Assembly (NCBI GenBank): GCA_021030905.1
Contig: JAGFMI010000019.1
Span: forward strand, 620,001 to 684,000
Length of the DNA: 64,000 nt
Source of the DNA: Pyrenula massariospora
Lineage: Eukaryota > Ascomycota > Eurotiomycetes > Pyrenulales > Pyrenulaceae
Direction of reading: 5' to 3'
A program made the position numbers and the translations under genes. Under the pieces are notes generated by a model. That model was not told the DNA's origin. It ran no database searches and worked only from the letters and a program-made list of their open reading frames with translations. This document shows, one piece after another, positions 33,170 through 48,904 of this stretch; the stretch's first letter is position 1; each line of letters opens with the position of its first letter.

Positions 33170-35761
33170 TTTCAAAGTCTGTACACCCTGAGATGCCAGA
33201 CTTTTTCCAAGATCGATGTTCTCTAGAGAATGGAAATGGAAATACAGGTGGCGAAGCTAGCAAAGCATAGTTCAGCCTCACCTTTCTACGAGCAAGATTG
33301 TGCCGAAGTCGCATGCAAGCCCCGCAGAAGGAAGAGAGAGTGGGGCTCAGAGAGGCCTATCGACAGCCAATATCACAGTAGTAAGCCCGGGGTTACATAA
33401 GCTTACAGACCAAGCTGTTCAAGCGCTTCATTCATATTACTTACTGGCAGCTTTAAACATGGGTCTCGTAACGTGGTCGCTGTCAATGATCAGGCTGTTG
33501 AGGCGCAAGTCGTCATCTGCTCCCTTAACTATCGCTACACCATAGCGCATGCGATTTGGGTTTTGATGCGGCCCTAAAATCAAGAATGCTTTCAGTTCCG
33601 TATGCGTAGTATGGTGCGCTCCACAGAGAAATAAAAGTCCAATGTTCTAAGATTTCCTTATCTGGGAGTTCCTCCTCACTATGAGCCAAAGCTGCCGAGT
33701 CAGATCCTATATTTTCCTAAAGAAGATGGTACCTCAGAGAGCACCATAATGTTTCCTTCTGGCAGGTTGTTATTTGATCCTGTTTTCTCTGTGATGTAGA
33801 AAATCTCGGGCTTAAAAGGAATATAAAGAAGCAAAAAATATTGACGTGATTAATTTATAAGGCTTTAACATTTCTATAGCCCAAGAACGATACGACCAAG
33901 GGTTTAAAAGCCTCTCATGAGAGATCCTGTGCGTAATTCAACACGTTGTGACACTGTGCGTAAAAGTCTTAAACTCACTAATAAAGTTGCATCTGCATGC
34001 CGGCCAGCGAAGTCTTGAAATGCCTTTTAACCTCAATCTTTTATCACTACTTCGGTAGCTATAGAAGTGTTGTCTTATGATGTGCCTACCAGTGTTAAGG
34101 TTGCTATAACTCTAATGGCAAGTGGAAATCAAAGCGATTAAATAGATCACTACGATGCTTACAAGATAAATTAGCTACTTCTATTCATTGAACAGATGTG
34201 GTGAGGGCGCACTGAGAAGCAGAGCGGGCGGACCTTGATTATAAACATGTCGAAAAGTTCCGCTCGATTCTAGCGCGGTGAGCTGGAAGAAGTGCATAGA
34301 TCAAAAGAATCGACGCAGTCAACAATACAGCCATGGGCGTTATTACTAAATTATATGCCTTCGTCGATATCAATACTCTCTTTCTTTGCTGTTACGGCTT
34401 TCGAATTGTCGGTGGAAGAAGAAGGGCATACTGCAAAAACACGGTTTAGAAGGTAGCGGGCAGCAGAGCAGTGAAGGTCTGAAGTGAATATGTATCGTCC
34501 CTACCACAAAAAGAAAAAATTTACAAAAGAAGTTCCTGTCCATGTGGCGTAAGCCATATCGATGAAACCATTTGCAAATTTGTGAGAGCTAGTGCATGAA
34601 ATATTATCAGAGCGAAAGAGGGTGCTAAGTAACGTCCAGAAAAAATTAGCCCAATTCTTCTTTAGCGAGTGCCTCTCTTCTTCCCACAAGCGGGATAAAT
34701 TGACCCTCGAATGAGACTAGCTATCGGCTGACGAAAAATAAGGGCATCTCGATAGCTAGACATAGACGTCAGGAAAGAGATACCTACACCTTACAGTTTC
34801 TGCAGAGGATTCTAGATAGTCTTTGATTATGCATTCTAATTACCGTCATGATCTAGCCTAGTTTTGCCGCTCTCTTGGGCAAAGGGTCCAATATATCTGA
34901 CACATTTTCAAAACCGCCTCTAGCCGCAGACATGCAAGTCCAAAAGAAATAGAGAAAGCGCTTTCAAAATTAGCTCAAGTATGTACTCCCTCTTTAGATC
35001 ATTAGTCTTCCACATCTCTAATGGAAGCTCTAAAGTGGACAATCCGCAAGCCGCTATGTGCTCATATACAAGGTCGGCTTTTATAATATTGACGCGCCCC
35101 CAAATAATGTCACCGGAAAGACAATATCTTCACAGGAGCGCCGATTTGGAATAAGAGACTTCGATGGTAGAGTTTGGCTAGGACCCGCTCAGCAGAGGTC
35201 GTCGGGGATCTCCTCTGGAGGAAATCGTAGTGATTCGGCTTAGGCACTGGGCCACCATCTTGGGCTTTGATGCCAAATAGCTTGAATACGTTCTCTGCCG
35301 AATCAAATTCGAGTCGATTAACGGCAGTCCTGGATACAACGCGGACAGGTAAGGTCGAAGAGGGTCAGTATATAAAATATCCGATACCAGAGCACTAGGA
35401 TCTTTTCTTTACCCGAGCTTACTCGTCCAAACTGCTCGAGTTGCTCCATCAAATGTGGACACTGTCAAATATCTTAATGGTACCGTGTGCTTTTTACCTT
35501 TCATATCTTTTTTTGGCGCCTTCGGGGAAACCATGACGAGCTTGAGACGTATGCTTTGGGAATGGTGGCTGCTGAGATAACGCACATTCCCTAGGCTTGA
35601 TGCTTGGGCTTTTAAAAAAAAAAGCGCCCTGCGGCTATGTAGCCGATTGCGTTATAGAAAGATTCAAAAGTCCTTCGCTTATTAGCAGATTCGTGAGTCA
35701 AAAATCCATGCTTAACCAGTCCAGTAATGCCGAAAGTGAACCAAAAGTACTTGTTCACACA
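33170..35761. other. Intergenic containing repeat copy B
   Basis: No gene supported over 2.6 kb. Stops are dense and the sequence is AT-rich. Repeat copy B lies at about 34360-34680. Nothing else recognisable. Confidence 0.4.
34360..34680 (+). repeat. Diverged duplicate, copy B
   Basis: Counterpart of 31170-31455 with roughly 40 extra bases in the middle. In the frame that is open in copy A, copy B has stop codons, one of them CGA changed to TGA. Many differences are C-to-T or G-to-A, which fits mutation of a duplicated sequence by RIP or simple decay. Only by-eye alignment was possible. Confidence 0.5.
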
Positions 35762-38700
35762 TTAGTCATCCGGGTCATCATCCCAATAATCATTGATGCT
35801 CCCTAGCATCATTTTCCACACATTCCCAGCTGCACTAGTGGTATCACAAATATCTCTAGCCAGGCCCCATTCGTGTTTCAGTTCGGCATCCAGCCATCTT
35901 AGCCGGTTCACACCGACTTCATCGTTTCCAAACCGGATAAACTGGATGCCAACCATTTTACTCATGGCTCCTATTCTTTCAAGGTGCTCAACCATTCTCT
36001 TAATCGAGGATGCCACCCAATCCCGCTGGCCGTTTCCAGGCAACCACTTGCCATTCGTCAGCACATAAAGGCTAATTGGTTTTGCTTTTGCTTTATTCGC
36101 CGATTTATCCTTATACTCGTCGAAGATATCATCTAGCCGCTTGGCGAAATTCGTTTCACCTTTGAGTCGCGTCCTTGTTCGGCTCACCATTTGAATAAGG
36201 TCAGTAGTGTCTTTTGCTTCCTTGCGTTCGTCGGACATGATAAATCGAAGTTCGCTGCCGTTGGGATCAAGTTTCTTCTTCTTAACCATATAGATGAGGT
36301 CCGCGAATAGCGATTGCATTTCAGCCCAGTGTAAGGCCATGCTCGCGGCATCATCGACAATGAATATCTGAGCCATACGTTAGCAGTGACACGGCTTACT
36401 TAAGAATAAATTGCATACGTGGTCTCGCCTCTTAAGTTCGCCTAGAAGCTCGGCTTCGAACGCAAGTGGATACTCTTTTTTTGTTCCCCACATTGATGAT
36501 GAAGCTTTTGTCATTTCCGCCCATTTTTTAAGATCGCTTACAGTCAAGTCTTTTGGGGGCTTATCATTTTGAGTGTTTGTCGTCTGTGGTTTGTCAATCA
36601 TTTTTCCCTTGCCTTTTGATACTGCTTCGCTCGATAATTCTGCAAGGGCAGGTGAGAGGTCGCGTTTTTCAAAGTCACTTGAATTTGCGAGATGGTGTAT
36701 GCGCTGTTCAATATCTGTCGCCTTTTTAAACCTTTCTGCAAGCGGAGCAGACCATCCTGTCATTGTGTCTGGAGGAGGATCCGCAAAATTGGTTTGTGAG
36801 TAAAACGGCTCTTGTGCTGAATACCGAGATCGGCCCGAATTGCGACCGCTCGACTTCGGATTGGAAGATTTTGAAAAGTTACGCTCGATCGGATCCGCAC
36901 TTACGGGTCTACGAGAACCTTGTGTGCCCGTCTCATCGGCCGCGGTGGAATTCCGCATGTCGTCCATCAATAAGAGAGATTCTTGATCCTTAGAAGTAGA
37001 TGGGGGTGAGCCGCTGGCTCTCAAACTGTCAGGGCTTCGCATTACACTAGGATCGTGTAATTCTGGGATGTTCGGATATTTTTGAGAATTTATTTGGGGA
37101 GTATTTAAGTGGCTTGAATGCGTTGAGTTTTGGAAATGATGATTTGGGTTTCGATATTCGGGAGGAATCTCAGGCGGTGTTCGGGGAGGAGAATTCGGTG
37201 ACGAGACAAATGATATAACCGATGGTGGTGCTGTTTCGCTACGAACCGGCAATGCACGAAGGGTTTTTTCCGCCTTTTGAAGAACAGTCTCGGAATAGCC
37301 CTGCACCTGTGGCGCGCTTAGTCGTCGTTCGGAAGGGTAGAACATATAACGAAGCAATTCGTCCCAGATTATCGGAGTCACATGGTCCTGCATGACTTTG
37401 AGCGACTTCAAGTTGGCGTGCCAGCGGTCTACTGTTTTCAGTACGACCCCTTTGCGATCGTGGAAACAGCTTCCCATTGCATCGCCGTGAGTTTTGGTGT
37501 CCTCCTGCCGTTTCGCTCGATACTTTTCCAATCCATGATCACCATCAATACCTTCGACGACCCAAGTGTTGACCTCACTGTAGACACAAGCAAGAGACCA
37601 CGTATCGTTCTTTTGCTTCACGTGGATATCGAAACCACTGATCGCTCCTCTGGGCTTGTACATTTCTGGGGAGCCTGATAGATTGTCAGAGGCATGGTCA
37701 GCATTTCAGATCAATGAGCGCGATACTTACTGTAGGCACGAGCGCCACCTTTATCCTCTCCTGTCGGACCTGTATGATTTTCGAAAATGGCTGTAAAATG
37801 GCTTAAACCTAGGTCTGCGAGCATAAATTGAACGTCGTATGGATTGCTGTCCAAATTTCCAGCCACGAGAACATTCGCTGGCTTAATATCCTGATGCCAT
37901 CTTTTGAAATTAGCATCGCTCTCCAAAGACGGTCATATGAATCGTTTGAAGCAAAACAAGTTTCAATCTCACCCTTGAAAGATTCGTGGCTGCCCTGTGT
38001 CACTGTCTTGAGGTAGATTATGGATGTCGATCAAGGCATCCGTGAGCTTGAACATATTTCGCCAGAGGGTAATGATATCCTTTCCAAGTTTCGGCGGTTT
38101 CACCATTTTAAAGTAGTCTTCCAATGTTCCAATATTAGCGTATCGAAGAATAATATTGAAGCTACCATTCTGCTTGAACGCCCCATAGAATCCAATGAGG
38201 TTTGGCACTTGCTGACCGCTCTCATTCAGCTTTCGAAAGGCATCCGCCTCGGCATAAAAATACCTCTCAGCATCTAGTCTATGATATGACTTCACCACAT
38301 AAACATGTTGCTGCTGGTTATCAAGCTGCGGCGGCATCAACAAAAAGCGCGACAAGGTGTAGACATCACCCTACCTGTTGACTTCTTGAGTCTTCATCAT
38401 CCTCCGGGACCTCTAAGTCATCGTAATCCTCATGAAGGGTTATTTTGTGTATTACAGCGCTAATGCCTGTGCTCTTGTCCAACTTTTCCATGCGGATGAT
38501 CGGAAGGATCATCGGGTCGTCGAACTGCACGGGTTCCAGGCTCTGGCCCAAGGACTCGACGCAGAATTGCCATTGGTGCGTATTGAACCTATCAAAGAAA
38601 GTTGTTCCGCCCTCAAGTTTAGGAAACAAGAGAGCCTCGTCGGCCCTGAAGGGGAGTCGCCGATCATGTAGTCGTGCATTGCGGACAAAAGAAGGAACGA

Positions 38701-39049
38701 ATCGGGACTGCCCAATCAGGACCAGGATTGTGAAGATTTTTGGGCAGCTCTCAGCGACGGCTTTTGCGTTTACAGTGCCGGTGGTATGCCTGGTTGCTGC
38801 TTTAACGAGCCTTTTGATCTTTGCGTGATTGCTGTCGCGGCTGCAATCGAAGTACTCCTTGATAGCCTTTTCGGGCACAAACTCGGCAGCTGCAGTCGAC
38901 TCAGGCTTAAATATTGCCCCCGGGCATCTATTGTTTTGGATCCAATGTCCGAATTCTTCTATCGCAGGATCGGTGAAGATGTCGCGCTCAGAGGATCCCA
39001 AGTGGGTCGCAATGGAGATGGCCTCCGCGGGGTGCGCCGACGGCGCCAT
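35762..39049 (-). CDS. Protein kinase with C-terminal von Willebrand factor A-like domain
   Basis: Five exons (39049-38375, 38325-37973, 37900-37731, 37674-36419, 36367-35762), introns of 49-72 nt with clean splice sites, 1019 aa. Residues 1-225 are an unnamed N-terminal domain (GGTTFFDRFNTHQWQFCVES). The kinase core runs from about 226 to 480. It has Lys237 (YVVKSYH), HQDIKPANVL with Asp347, the Mg loop as ADLG (Asp372) instead of DFG, SSPEM (400-404) and DTWSLACV. No glycine loop is evident, and HRD is HQD, as in many fungal relatives. A long Ser/Pro-rich linker follows. Exon 5 starts a vWA-like domain, IFIVDDAASM (819-828), whose MIDAS-like DxSxS is altered. Kinase-vWA proteins occur widely in Pezizomycotina, roles unknown. 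It sits in a row of same-strand genes with ULD and CorA-like proteins. Confidence 0.88.
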
Positions 39050-39742
39050 GCGACTGGTGCGTGACTCGAGGCACACTGTCGACCAGTAGAGGAGAAATAG
39101 ATGCAGGCATTGATTTGTCGTCGCTCGTGATGAGGATGACAGCGACGACGAGATGCAGCACCACTGGAATTTGCAGCTTGCGACGAGGCTTGCGCTAGGT
39201 TGGGCGGTTAGCCCTCACGATGGGCGTCAGGCTCCAAGGCTCAGCTATCTCACAACCGCGATCTAGCCCTGCAGTGATTCTGAGCTAATCATCGTACCCG
39301 GCCGCCGCTCTGATCGACCCGAAGCGGCAGCTAAGATCGAAGGTCTAGGCAAACCCAAATGCGACATCCCGCTTATGCCCAGCTCCACGCTGGTGCCAAC
39401 CACGTGTGTACATATAGCCTTTTTTCTCTATGATAAATCGACAATCACTGACCAATTGGAACCAGATATATGGCTAATAATCGTTTTATGCCCTCTGATG
39501 TGAGTAGAAGTGATAAGCTTCCCTAACGCCGTTGAACGCGCATTGAACCTGTTGACACTATCTAGCGGTGCGAAAATGCTTGTCGTTGCTGCTCTTTGGC
39601 AGCCACCTATATGTTTCAAATACCTTTCCGGACTCCGTTTTCACACCCATTATCTTACACACCTATTATTACAAAGGTCAATCCGTTAAGTTTCACCAAT
39701 GTTCTCCTGCTGCATCGGAAGGAAACCCATCTAGGTCTCAAC
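39050..39742. other. Intergenic
   Basis: No gene. It contains the promoter of the kinase-vWA gene and the 3' region of the CorA-like gene. Confidence 0.4.
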
Positions 39743-41542
39743 CTACCGATCAGCATTTCGTACAGCCCACCAATAAAGACCAAATCCGGCCCCAAACGTT
39801 GCAAACATCAACGAAAAACTGAGGGCGAGGAAGAGTTTAACCGCCCCCAACGAAGCACTCCCCGCAGTAATGTGTGAGATTTTAGCGTCATAATGAACGA
39901 TGTCGGTAGACATAAGCGTCGAGACAAAAGTCGCCGGTAGAAAGAAGACTGTGACAACCGTAATGATTCTCATTAAAACCGTTTCCAATGTTGTTTTGAG
40001 CGTAAGATCTTGCATTTTCCTAGTCATCTCCTCCATCCGCCCGGCAGAGCGCTGAGCCTCCTTGGCAAACATTTTGTTCGCTTGCATACTTTGGTACTCT
40101 ACAATACTATACAGTAAACTCTTGCACTCAGAGATGAGTTTGGCAATTGTCTCTAGTCTGTCCAGGTGTATCTGAAGATCGCTTTGCACTGACTGGATGC
40201 GTCGAATAAAGCTGGGAATACTCGTCTGCATGCTTCGCCTCAAAACCGGATCCAAGTCTTGAGACTTGGTAAGCTGTTGGTAATAAGTCTGTAGGTGGTG
40301 GTGAATACGAATATTGCTCTTCAGTACTAGAATGGCCTCGTTGGCTTTGCTTTCCAAATCCTGAGTCTTTTGGAGTTCATCAATTTTGTATTCGTGCTCC
40401 TGCTCGCCGTCGGCCTTGATTTGAAGTTTCGGATCGTATTCAGGAGGAAGATTAGGTGGCTCTTTAGGTTCTGTTATTGGTAGAATGGGCGCAACAGTTT
40501 GCTGAGACTGGGTGGGAAATGTTGATGGTGCTTGGGATCCGTTGGTATTAGTACGACTAAACGCGCCACGCCATGACCAAGTACGTCTTGGTATTGGCGT
40601 TAAAGTCTGAATACCTGTCGAAGTTATGGTTTTAGTTGCACCGGACACGGCGTTATCAATGCTAGAATATGTAACCTTATCAACAACTGCGCGACGCTTT
40701 AAACTGTCGAGCTGTTCTTCGAAGTAGTTGATGTACCACCTCCAATTTTCTCCAGACCATTCCACAAGGACCATATGGCAGGCAAGGGTATTAGAAAACA
40801 TCTTTGGCACATCGTTGAAAATAGTGTCGTCTTTCGCAAGGCGAGCGTTGGAGACCTCTTTGAGTCGATCTCGAATGATGTTGTTTGCTTTGATAACCAC
40901 CCATGTTGCCTGGCCATGTTTGATATCAAAGTGATGGAGTACGGCAGCTTGGCGACATGACCATGGCCAGGCTCGACCTTCTTGAGGCTCGACAGTCTTC
41001 AAATTGTAACAGATCTGGAGACTCTGACCTGATCGTCCAAGTTCTGGAATAGCGTTCCTTTGGAAATCAGCATCAATGCGAGTGTCTTCCCTGAAACCGC
41101 TGAATTGGAAGTCAATGGCATATAGCTGTCTTCCAAACGGAAAGATAAACTCTGAGAATGCTGGTAGAGCTTGGAAAATCGAAAGCACCCAGACAATCAT
41201 GCCGTGACTGACTTGCAAGACATCACGGGAGGTCTGGGCACCGATGAAGACAAAGCTACAGTGCCTGTCCTTTCGAGCTTGGCCCGAAGAGCATGGAAGA
41301 TGACAGCGAAGATCGGGTAGAGATCTTGCAATCGTACTGACAAACGCATTTTGACCGTCCTCGAAACGGAAAAACTCAACAGCCGCTTGACCTTCGGCGC
41401 AGAACAATTGGTCAGCTCTTCGGTTCCGCCGCGTCTGATATTCTTGGAGAATGGACGGATATACATCTCGAGCGTCAACGAGGTTGTTGGGATACTCAAG
41501 AATCCTCCCGCATGAGTCGATGATGCGATCTAGCGGCGTCAT
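39743..41542 (-). CDS. CorA-like membrane protein
   Basis: Intronless, 599 aa from an ATG at 41542. The N-terminal half is a soluble domain (PLDRIIDSCGRILEYPNNL; AWPWSCRQAAVLHHFD). Residues about 370-520 form long helices with coiled-coil character (MQANKMFAKEAQRS; MEEMTRKMQDLTLKT). Two C-terminal membrane helices are at about 526-545 (IITVVTVFFLPATFVSTLM) and 569-594 (LFLALSFSLMFATFGAGFG). This is the layout of fungal CorA-like proteins. The Mg2+ channel signature Gly-Met-Asn at the end of the first helix is missing (STLMSTDIVHY instead), so Mg2+ transport is doubtful. Such genes are numerous in filamentous fungi and of unknown role. Undamaged and in line with its neighbours on the minus strand. 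Confidence 0.88.
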   Translation of the reverse strand: MTPLDRIIDSCGRILEYPNNLVDARDVYPSILQEYQTRRNRRADQLFCAEGQAAVEFFRFEDGQNAFVSTIARSLPDLRCHLPCSSGQARKDRHCSFVFIGAQTSRDVLQVSHGMIVWVLSIFQALPAFSEFIFPFGRQLYAIDFQFSGFREDTRIDADFQRNAIPELGRSGQSLQICYNLKTVEPQEGRAWPWSCRQAAVLHHFDIKHGQATWVVIKANNIIRDRLKEVSNARLAKDDTIFNDVPKMFSNTLACHMVLVEWSGENWRWYINYFEEQLDSLKRRAVVDKVTYSSIDNAVSGATKTITSTGIQTLTPIPRRTWSWRGAFSRTNTNGSQAPSTFPTQSQQTVAPILPITEPKEPPNLPPEYDPKLQIKADGEQEHEYKIDELQKTQDLESKANEAILVLKSNIRIHHHLQTYYQQLTKSQDLDPVLRRSMQTSIPSFIRRIQSVQSDLQIHLDRLETIAKLISECKSLLYSIVEYQSMQANKMFAKEAQRSAGRMEEMTRKMQDLTLKTTLETVLMRIITVVTVFFLPATFVSTLMSTDIVHYDAKISHITAGSASLGAVKLFLALSFSLMFATFGAGFGLYWWAVRNADR

Positions 41543-41997
41543 CTCAAAAAGGATTTCACTTGGTCAAAGGCTAAAATGCGGGGAGCGGGAGCGCTACGCT
41601 GCACTATGAGTGACTTACCCACTCTCAGGACTAAAAGGTAACAAAAGCTTACAAGCAGCAGCAAAGGAATTATAATTTATCATTTAATACCAAAGTACAG
41701 ACAAGATCGTCGTGGGCGAAGCGGCGCAAAAATCAGCCAGCGCCCAGCACTCTCAGCTTGGCCGCGTTGTCTGAGTGCGTGGTAGACTTTGGCGCTGAGC
41801 CTCCCGGTCATTTATCCCCATCCTGATCCGGTGGCCAATAAGGCAGACTCGCCTGCCCTCCTTTCCGCCATCTGCCTAGACCATTTGTCTCTCACTGCCA
41901 CTCCACCTACTCATGCATTCGGGTTCCGCAACAAGATTTTACTTCTCTGTAACAGGGTGATCTTGTCAGCTTCGTCAATCTAGGCGCTGAGAGCCTG
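41543..41997. other. Intergenic
   Basis: Promoter side of the CorA-like gene. No further feature seen. Confidence 0.4.
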
Positions 41998-42237
41998 TCA
42001 TACTTCATCCAGATCTTCTGGCACCCACATTATCCACTCTGACTGTCGGAGCTGAGGACCATTAGTGGGAATCGCATGGCATCTTCGAAGATTGCTAGAT
42101 CTGACCTCAACAAAAAATTTCCAATTGCCAAACTTGTCGCGCAATCTTGATTCCAAGATCTCTTTACTGAGACGGTCTCCTGCGTAATCTGGAATGCAAT
42201 TCCAGCGCCATTTGGGCGGAGGGTTCGGGTCTGCCAT
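41998..42237 (-). CDS. Small hypothetical protein
   Basis: Intronless 79-aa protein from an ATG at 42237. It is rich in Trp and charged residues (KWRWNCIPDYAGDRLSKEIL; LRDKFGNWKFFVEVRSS; WIMWVPEDLDEV) and has no leader or membrane segment. The pattern of a short alpha/beta domain with conserved-looking Trp and Asp-Arg-Leu suggests a real folded protein. It lies 455 bases upstream of, and on the same strand as, the CorA-like gene. It could be an independent small gene or an upstream exon of a longer one, but no donor site near its 3' end supports the second option. Family unknown. Confidence 0.5.
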   Translation of the reverse strand: MADPNPPPKWRWNCIPDYAGDRLSKEILESRLRDKFGNWKFFVEVRSSNLRRCHAIPTNGPQLRQSEWIMWVPEDLDEV

Positions 42238-43251
42238 GGAAGAAAACTTCTGACTCAGGATTTATTTGATGAAATCAAGGACGGTGTAACTAGACCTCAG
42301 CCTTGTTAGAGGGACCTTTTGACACTCAAGGCGGTCACAAGTCTCTCTTTAATAGATAAGGCACTGCTAGGCAATCGACTGCCTGAAACTCCTCTCCAAG
42401 GCATCCAAGGCAATCGTTCTTCGGTAGGTGTTCTTGCATTGCAGCAGTGAGTCGGCCCCTTTGACTCGGCCCATACACAAACAACTGCTCAAATGCAAGA
42501 TCGGTAGGAAACAATTCTCAGTTGGTGGAAAGTTTGATGGCGCAACCCGGGGGGCTGACTGAGAGCCAGCCAGGCGGGAGGCTCTGTTCTTGCTGAGGCA
42601 AATCAGGGCGAGTCTCCTGCGTGATCTATTGGTTGAAACGTGATGAATGCCGGCTGGTCCCGCCCTCACCTATGCAAGGCGCAGGTTTCTGCACGGGCCT
42701 AATCAGGGACTGAACATGATAGGTCACACAGCATCGTCCCGCACTGGAACTTCTTTTGTCTGGACCGCTTGCTTGACCTCGATTCTGGCAGAACTCTGAG
42801 CGTCTTAAAGCAAACAATCAACTCATTTGCAAGTCAGCCATGATTGTAAACCTCCCTTCGACTTACCCTCTAATTTCCATACATGCGGCGATTTAGATTG
42901 CGCTGGTGCTGCCGAGAAACAGGATGCAGTTCTCATCGCTGATTAAGTAATTCTTTTTATTGTAAGTCGATGCTTGGGTTGAGTTTTTACTAGTATCGTA
43001 TGGGTATTTAATAACTCAAACTTTAAACTGTTTTACCTCCAGTTAACGTATGTAACGTTTCGACACCTTGCTATGCTGTTGTGCCTTCATATGGTAATGA
43101 TGTATATATATTGAAGGCGTTTGGCAAACCCGGAGAAATATTACAACCTAGTCATTCTGTCTATGGTCAAGATTTCAAATTCGGAAGAGCGAAAGTTCAA
43201 GAAAGAAGAGCTCATGTGGGAAAATAATACATCATCAAGGCTCATTTAGGA
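42238..43251. other. Intergenic
   Basis: No gene. Frames at 42367-42817 on the minus strand are open for 60-100 codons but overlap and have no features. 42830-43250 is AT-rich. Confidence 0.4.
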
Positions 43252-45129
43252 CTAAACTGTATCAAATCTCCCGACGAGCCTTTGCCACCATCTCAGCCGG
43301 TAGACTGTGGTTCCGAAAGCAACATAGAGGACAATAACGACAATTTGCATTATATGAGCGATAGCGCTCCGCAAAACGATCGCCGCGCTCGAGACACAGA
43401 AAAGCGCAGGACATATTTGCGATATATAATTTGATGAAACTATGACCTTATGACCAGACCGCTGACGAAGAACGAAGACCCCAGACACGGTTGCGAAATA
43501 GAACAGCCATTCGGTCATGCCTGCCAGAACGAATGCTACAGATCAGTAAATGCTGACCAGCTCCACGAGAGGCCCAAACCTGTGGGGAATCGTGGAACAC
43601 CTCTCACCTTTAAAATTTATGAGACTGCGAAAATTTCCCACCAGTACGTATACTATGCTCAAGCATGCATTGAGGATAATAGCATTTCTAAAGCTACTAT
43701 TAGCAAGTGTCCTAATCAAGCTCCAGGCAAGGCGCATTAAGAGAGACGTCTTTTGTGCCTTACATGGGAAGATTGTGCTCCTTCGGAGGAGTGCTTGGGC
43801 TATGTATCATTGGGACAAACGATCCGTCCCTGCTAAGACGACGTTCTCGAACCGATTGGTGGCTTGATCTTGTAAAAGTTGCATCCGCCTTCAGGGCTGT
43901 CGGAAGGTATTTCCGGGCCCCGGCAGCTTGTGTCAAGCGGCCCATAGAGAACGCTGTTGCATGCAAGGCTCCAAGACAGGACAGACTAACAATTAAGGCA
44001 TAGAACAAGACACCTATTTGACCGAACAATTTCCTTCCAAAAGCCTACCTCATTGCGAAATATTAGTGGTTGGTCTCTTAGAACGGCGTGATAGTCTGAC
44101 TTACAAGCGCAATTGCATTAGTATTCTTGAGTTCATCCAGCGGAAGAACGATGTAAAACGAAGTGACTGCCATTACAGATAGCGAGACTACGATCAATAT
44201 TGCGTGATTCAGAACTCGTGACAGAGCGTGGGCCGGATTGTCCATCTCGCCGACCACAAAGCTGATCTATCGCAAATAAGCTCCAGGTAAGGCCAACAAT
44301 ATGTGAAACGTACGCTCTCCCATCCACCATAGGCAAATAGCACTGCAAAAAGGGCGTCGACAAAATCACTGGATTTTTCCCAGGTCGACTGCTCTTTTGG
44401 CCCACTATCCAATGGCTTTGGTGAAATCAACGATCCACCAGGCCGAGGGCTCCTCACTGCCGCCGCCAAAGGTCCAAGCGAAGCGATAGAAGCCAGTCCG
44501 ATGAGTTTTACAGCCATGAAACCATTAGCAGCTCTCACGCTCATTACCGTCCCCATGCAATTAAGCACAGTAACCAAAGCGATTCCAAGCAGCGCGGTCC
44601 CCTTCAAAATCCACATGCTCACCTGCCGATCCTCACCCCAAAAGCTCTTGTACGCATACTCCGCAAAAACTAAACTCACCATCGCCATCGCGCACGGCTT
44701 TACCACCATGATCCACATCCACGCGAAAAGAAAGCCAAAGACATCGCCATAGCAGTGTCGAAGGTACTCCTGGATACCACCATTCTCGGGGACCGCGGCG
44801 CCGAGCTCGATGAAAGACACTGCTCCCGTCCAGACAAGGACTCCACCGAAGGCCCAGATGAGGATTCCGAAGAGGGGTGAGGAGGGGACGTGGTTAGCGA
44901 CAACGGCAGGGGCAGAGAAAATGCCGGAGCCGATTTGCAGGCCGATGACGAGGGAGAGGCAATTAAGATAGGTCAAGGTCTGACGAGCCTGACTTTGGTC
45001 GTCGTCGTCGGTATCAGGCTCATGCTCTATTACTGGGTTGACTAAGGGTTGTTGAACCAGTCCGACGTCTGAAGTAGTGGGGGATGTTTCAGAGCGGTCC
45101 CGGGCGTCGTCCGTCACGTGCAGCTCCAT
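43252..45129 (-). CDS. Amino-acid permease, LAT-type APC transporter
   Basis: Five exons (45129-44314, 44266-44105, 44044-43764, 43687-43608, 43520-43252) with introns of 47-87 nt, 535 aa. The start is the ATG at 45129 (MELHVTDDARDRSE); an in-frame TTG further upstream is less likely. A cytosolic N-terminus is followed by the APC motif in helix 1 (LSLVIGLQIGSGIFSAPAVV) and helix 2-3 (GGVLVWTGAVSFIELGAAVPENGG). Helix 6-7 reads LFAYGGWES then ISFVVGEMDNPAHALSRVL across the first junction. Later exons give KYLPTAL, INAIILNACLSIVYVLVG and GMTEWLFYF, the family's helix 9-10 order. This resembles fungal methionine or neutral amino-acid permeases of the plasma membrane; the substrate is not certain. 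All joins keep frame, so it appears functional. Confidence 0.85.
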
Positions 45130-48904
<3,775 letters not shown>

